A stretch of DNA of 64,000 bases from Lachnospiraceae bacterium (GTDB lineage Bacteria > Bacillota > Clostridia > Lachnospirales > Lachnospiraceae). Numbering within the stretch: the stretch's first letter is position 1; every line of letters starts with the position of its first letter. The stretch lies in the NCBI GenBank assembly GCA_022845955.1, contig AP025576.1, positions 5,270,001 to 5,334,000 on the forward strand, given 5' to 3'. Of this stretch, positions 61,616 through 64,000 are shown one piece after another. A program made the translations under genes and the position numbers. Below the pieces are notes generated by a model that was not told the origin of the DNA, made no database searches, and worked only from the letters and a program-made list of their open reading frames with translations.

Positions 61616-63286
61616 TTATTCAACGGTTACCCTGCAGAGCTTTTTATAGAATGCTATTCCGTAGTAAATAAAATCCTGATATCCATCCAGAATTAACTCT
61701 GCACCATATTGCTTGTCTTTTATCTGTTGTAATGCTTTTTGGGCACTGTCATTTAACTGCGCAAGGGATTCTGCAACTTTCAGTTCCATAATTACCGCTT
61801 TTCCTTCATATGGCGCTGATAACAGCAGCAAATCACTTCTCCCTAATCCGCCTTCCCTGTTAGATTTAATCGTATAACCATCCAGCATTTTCAGCAGGCC
61901 CGCCACAAAACCATGGTAATAATCTTCCTTATAGTCATAAAAACTTATCGTTTCCATAAGGTTTTTTGACAGTTCCCGCTCGATCACCTTTGTTTCCCGG
62001 TTCAATATAGCATGATATAATTCCGAAAAATCCTTTTTCCTTACCCTCTCGCCAAACCAATCCAGAACTGTATTCCGGTAAATCGTTTTGATTTCCGTAT
62101 TCGGTATTGCAAGTATCAGATAAATCGTTTCCCCGTCAAACCTTTCAGAAAGCTTTTTCAGATATCCGGTAAAAAACAGGAAATTCCACAGATTATTCTC
62201 TGATTTATATACCTCATCATAGGTAATATCCTCATGTACCGGTTTTTCAATTGTCCCGCCTTCCAACAGGTTTTCCATCTCCTGCCTTACGCTGTTGTCT
62301 GCATGTTCTATAAGTACTCTGACTATGCTGTTTGATGAAGTATTCGCCCAATAAGGTTTCGGAAATGCCTCATCGTCTGCGGATACCTCTTTTACATAAT
62401 TAATGACACTCCATGGATTATATACTTCTGTCCTTCCAAAGAGATATCCATCATACCATTCCCGCGCCTCTTTCCGTTTTCCTCCGACTCTATAGACATC
62501 GAGCAAGCCTTCCACTTCTTCCTGCGTGAAACCAAAGTACTCCGCATAATTCCGATTCATAATCGATACGATATCCAAGTTGTTTAATCCTGTAAAAATA
62601 CTTTCTTTAGAGATACGCAGACATCCAGTAATTACGGCAAACTCCAGGTACGGATTGGTTTTTAACGCCGACTCGAACAGGGAACGGATAAAATCTGTCA
62701 TTTTATCATAAAAACCTTTAAAATAGGCATTTTCCAGCGGCACATCATATTCGTCCAGCAGTATTATCACTTTCTTTTCATAATACGCATTCAAAAGGCG
62801 TGACAAAAAAGCAAGTGCATCCAAATATTGTACACTTTGATCCGTCTCATTCATGATCAAATCAAATCTTATCTTATCGTTTCCTTCCAACCCCTCCGAC
62901 ACATACCTGTGCCTGCGGAATTCCTCCGCGATCTGTCGCTTCAGCATAATGAAGGCTTTCTCATAATCCGGCTGTTTGGCTGATTTCAGAGAAATACTGA
63001 TAACCGGATACTGACATAAATGCCTGGTATAACTGTGACCGGCATCCATAATTTTCAGACCCTTGAAAAGCCTGCTATTATCGCAATCTGAGCCATGCCC
63101 GATTTCGAAAAAATACTTCAGCATACTGAGTTGCAATGTTTTACCGAATCTCCTCGGGCGCGTAAACAAGCTTACCTTACTCCTGTTATCCAGCAATTCC
63201 TTTATAAATAAAGTTTTATCGACATAATAGTAATTTTCGATTAATTCTTTAAAATCCTCAATCCCTATCGGCAATGGTTTAGTCAT
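61616..63286 (-). CDS. AAA-ATPase-like/PD-(D/E)XK protein (DUF1703 type)
   Basis: The 556-residue protein belongs to the family with an N-terminal AAA-ATPase-like domain and a C-terminal PD-(D/E)XK nuclease-like domain. Marks are PLPIGIEDFKELIENYYYVD then KTLFIKELLD, the P-loop region SLFTRPRRFGKTLQLSMLKY, Walker B (VIILLDEYDVPLENAYFKGF), and the C-terminal nuclease strands GGLGRSDLLLLSAPYEGKAV, IMELKVAESLAQ. Function is unknown; copies are numerous in gut anaerobes and probably mobile or defensive. Its 3' end is duplicated at 59264. Confidence 0.92.
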   Translation of the reverse strand: MTKPLPIGIEDFKELIENYYYVDKTLFIKELLDNRSKVSLFTRPRRFGKTLQLSMLKYFFEIGHGSDCDNSRLFKGLKIMDAGHSYTRHLCQYPVISISLKSAKQPDYEKAFIMLKRQIAEEFRRHRYVSEGLEGNDKIRFDLIMNETDQSVQYLDALAFLSRLLNAYYEKKVIILLDEYDVPLENAYFKGFYDKMTDFIRSLFESALKTNPYLEFAVITGCLRISKESIFTGLNNLDIVSIMNRNYAEYFGFTQEEVEGLLDVYRVGGKRKEAREWYDGYLFGRTEVYNPWSVINYVKEVSADDEAFPKPYWANTSSNSIVRVLIEHADNSVRQEMENLLEGGTIEKPVHEDITYDEVYKSENNLWNFLFFTGYLKKLSERFDGETIYLILAIPNTEIKTIYRNTVLDWFGERVRKKDFSELYHAILNRETKVIERELSKNLMETISFYDYKEDYYHGFVAGLLKMLDGYTIKSNREGGLGRSDLLLLSAPYEGKAVIMELKVAESLAQLNDSAQKALQQIKDKQYGAELILDGYQDFIYYGIAFYKKLCRVTVE

Positions 63287-63312
63287 TGAATACCCTCTCT
63301 TTCCCTGCCTTG

Positions 63313-63341
63313 ATTATACCCTGTTTAGAATTTATCTGCAA
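63313..63341 (-). promoter_or_regulatory. promoter of the DUF1703 gene
   Basis: Minus-strand TTGCAG (63336-63341), 17 bases and a perfect TATAAT (63313-63318) lie 27 bases before the start. Confidence 0.6.
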
Positions 63342-63468
63342 TAATTCCCTTCCATCTACATTTTATTCAAAGTTGATGTCTGCCAAAAGGAATGCTAAAC
63401 TAAACATAGCAGTTATTGTACTGTGTTTCCGTAGTTTTGTTGTGATCTTTTTTAAGGGAAGGTGCAAA

Positions 63469-64000
63469 ATGATACAAATTGGCAGAGGTGGTCTATGGCA
63501 TAACAGTTATAAACAGGAAATTGAATATTGTAAAAAAAATGATTTTGACTTTATCCAGATATGGTTTAAAGACGGGGAGCTTCTCGTAAATGATATTCCG
63601 GCTCCCAAAGAAGCATTTCTAAAAAAAGCGGGATTTTCTATTATAATCCATGCCCTTTTTGAATTGGATGATTTTAAACGGTATGGAAATCAATTACTCA
63701 ATTTAGTCACCTATCTGGGTGAGCATGAAGTAATTGTCCATCCGGTCTGCAAGAAAAAGGCCGTGACCCGGAATACAGAGTATGAACTGGCCGAACATGC
63801 CGTCGCATTTTCTGCGAAGGCCAGGGCCGGAGGGATTACCTGGTATCTGGAAAACAACAGTGTTTTAGATGTTTTTCACTATCAAAAGACAGATCTGGAA
63901 ATTGTATACAGAGCCGACCCATATGTTGAGGCATTGCTGGATATCGCCCACATTGACAATTATCAGCACCTGCAGGATCTCATAGATGTTAAGTTTCCCA
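63469..64000 (+). CDS. TIM-barrel sugar phosphate isomerase/epimerase-like protein (3' end outside window)
   Basis: My translation from ATG 63469 gives 177 codons open at the window edge: MIQIGRGGLWHNSYKQEIEY at the start, then repeated strand-helix units (FSIIIHALFELDDF, HEVIVHPVCKKKAV, GGITWYLENNSVLDVF, VEALLDIAHIDNYQ). The order of His, Glu-Asn and Asp-His residues fits xylose-isomerase-like/AP-endonuclease-2 barrels that bind divalent metals. AAGGGAAGG precedes the start. The substrate is unknown. Confidence 0.8.
   Translation, partial: MIQIGRGGLWHNSYKQEIEYCKKNDFDFIQIWFKDGELLVNDIPAPKEAFLKKAGFSIIIHALFELDDFKRYGNQLLNLVTYLGEHEVIVHPVCKKKAVTRNTEYELAEHAVAFSAKARAGGITWYLENNSVLDVFHYQKTDLEIVYRADPYVEALLDIAHIDNYQHLQDLIDVKFP

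Noticed and set aside
1..64000. tRNA, rRNA, CRISPR arrays, intact transposases, replication origin
   Set aside because: None could be recognised on either strand by eye; small or diverged RNAs could have been missed without a covariance search.

Overview
The window looks like a chromosomal segment of a Firmicute of the class Clostridia, most likely a gut Lachnospiraceae. The basis is moderate GC, strong GGAGG ribosome-binding sites, Gram-positive lipoproteins and S-layer-type surface proteins, a CD3324-family regulator, a DUF4003 protein, a Csp-like subtilase, and many small GNAT/NUDIX/XRE accessory genes. No rRNA, tRNA or CRISPR array was seen. Species assignment is inference.

Layout: 1-2.3 kb holds the end of a sugar-acid locus (LplB-type permease, RspA/ManD-type dehydratase). 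2.6-6.8 kb has a truncated winged-helix gene next to a 19-bp palindrome, a subtilisin-like protease, a YgjP-type metallopeptidase, a 70-bp perfect inverted repeat and an orotate-PRTase-like gene. 7-15.2 kb is a divergent unit. Leftward run a lipoprotein with an Asp-box N-terminal half fused to a sugar-binding domain, two MalF/MalG-like permeases and a coiled-coil HlyD adaptor. Rightward run an OmpR regulator and its kinase. A symmetrical set of TTAGAG direct repeats lies between them. 15.2-20.4 kb carries an M18 aminopeptidase, a DUF2156 protein and an ABC-2 exporter with its own regulator. 20.5-26 kb is repeat-rich and includes a second two-component pair.

26.2-33.5 kb has an 1141-residue surface protein (Cys/His-rich head, leucine-rich repeats, SLH domains, cell-wall-binding tail), a double-PepSY lipoprotein, a zinc dehydrogenase, cytidine deaminase and a dicarboxylate/amino-acid symporter. 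33.9-39.5 kb is a branched-chain amino-acid ABC operon (livJHMGF plus a cytidylate-kinase-like gene) in which livJ carries an in-frame TAG.

39.7-59.1 kb is an accessory-gene region: acetyltransferases, XRE regulators, an AbrB/PIN toxin-antitoxin pair with a frameshifted toxin, transglutaminase, atypical sirtuin, methyltransferase, ferredoxin-nitroreductase, NUDIX, MazG-like, beta-lactamase-fold hydrolase, YcaQ-like protein and an ABC exporter with an XRE-TPR regulator. 59.2-63.3 kb is a defence-like locus: an AAA_15 ATPase followed by an N-terminally truncated RloB (RloAB/AbiL-like), then an AAA-ATPase/PD-(D/E)XK (DUF1703) gene. The window ends inside a TIM-barrel sugar isomerase-like gene.

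The most unusual pattern is that both conflict-type modules (AbrB/PIN and ATPase/RloB) are flanked by a full gene on one side and a diverged duplicate of that gene's 3' end on the other. This is the footprint expected of insertion at a gene 3' end or of collapse between paralogues. Both modules also carry a broken second gene. Several families of structured intergenic repeats with long inverted arms are scattered through the window.
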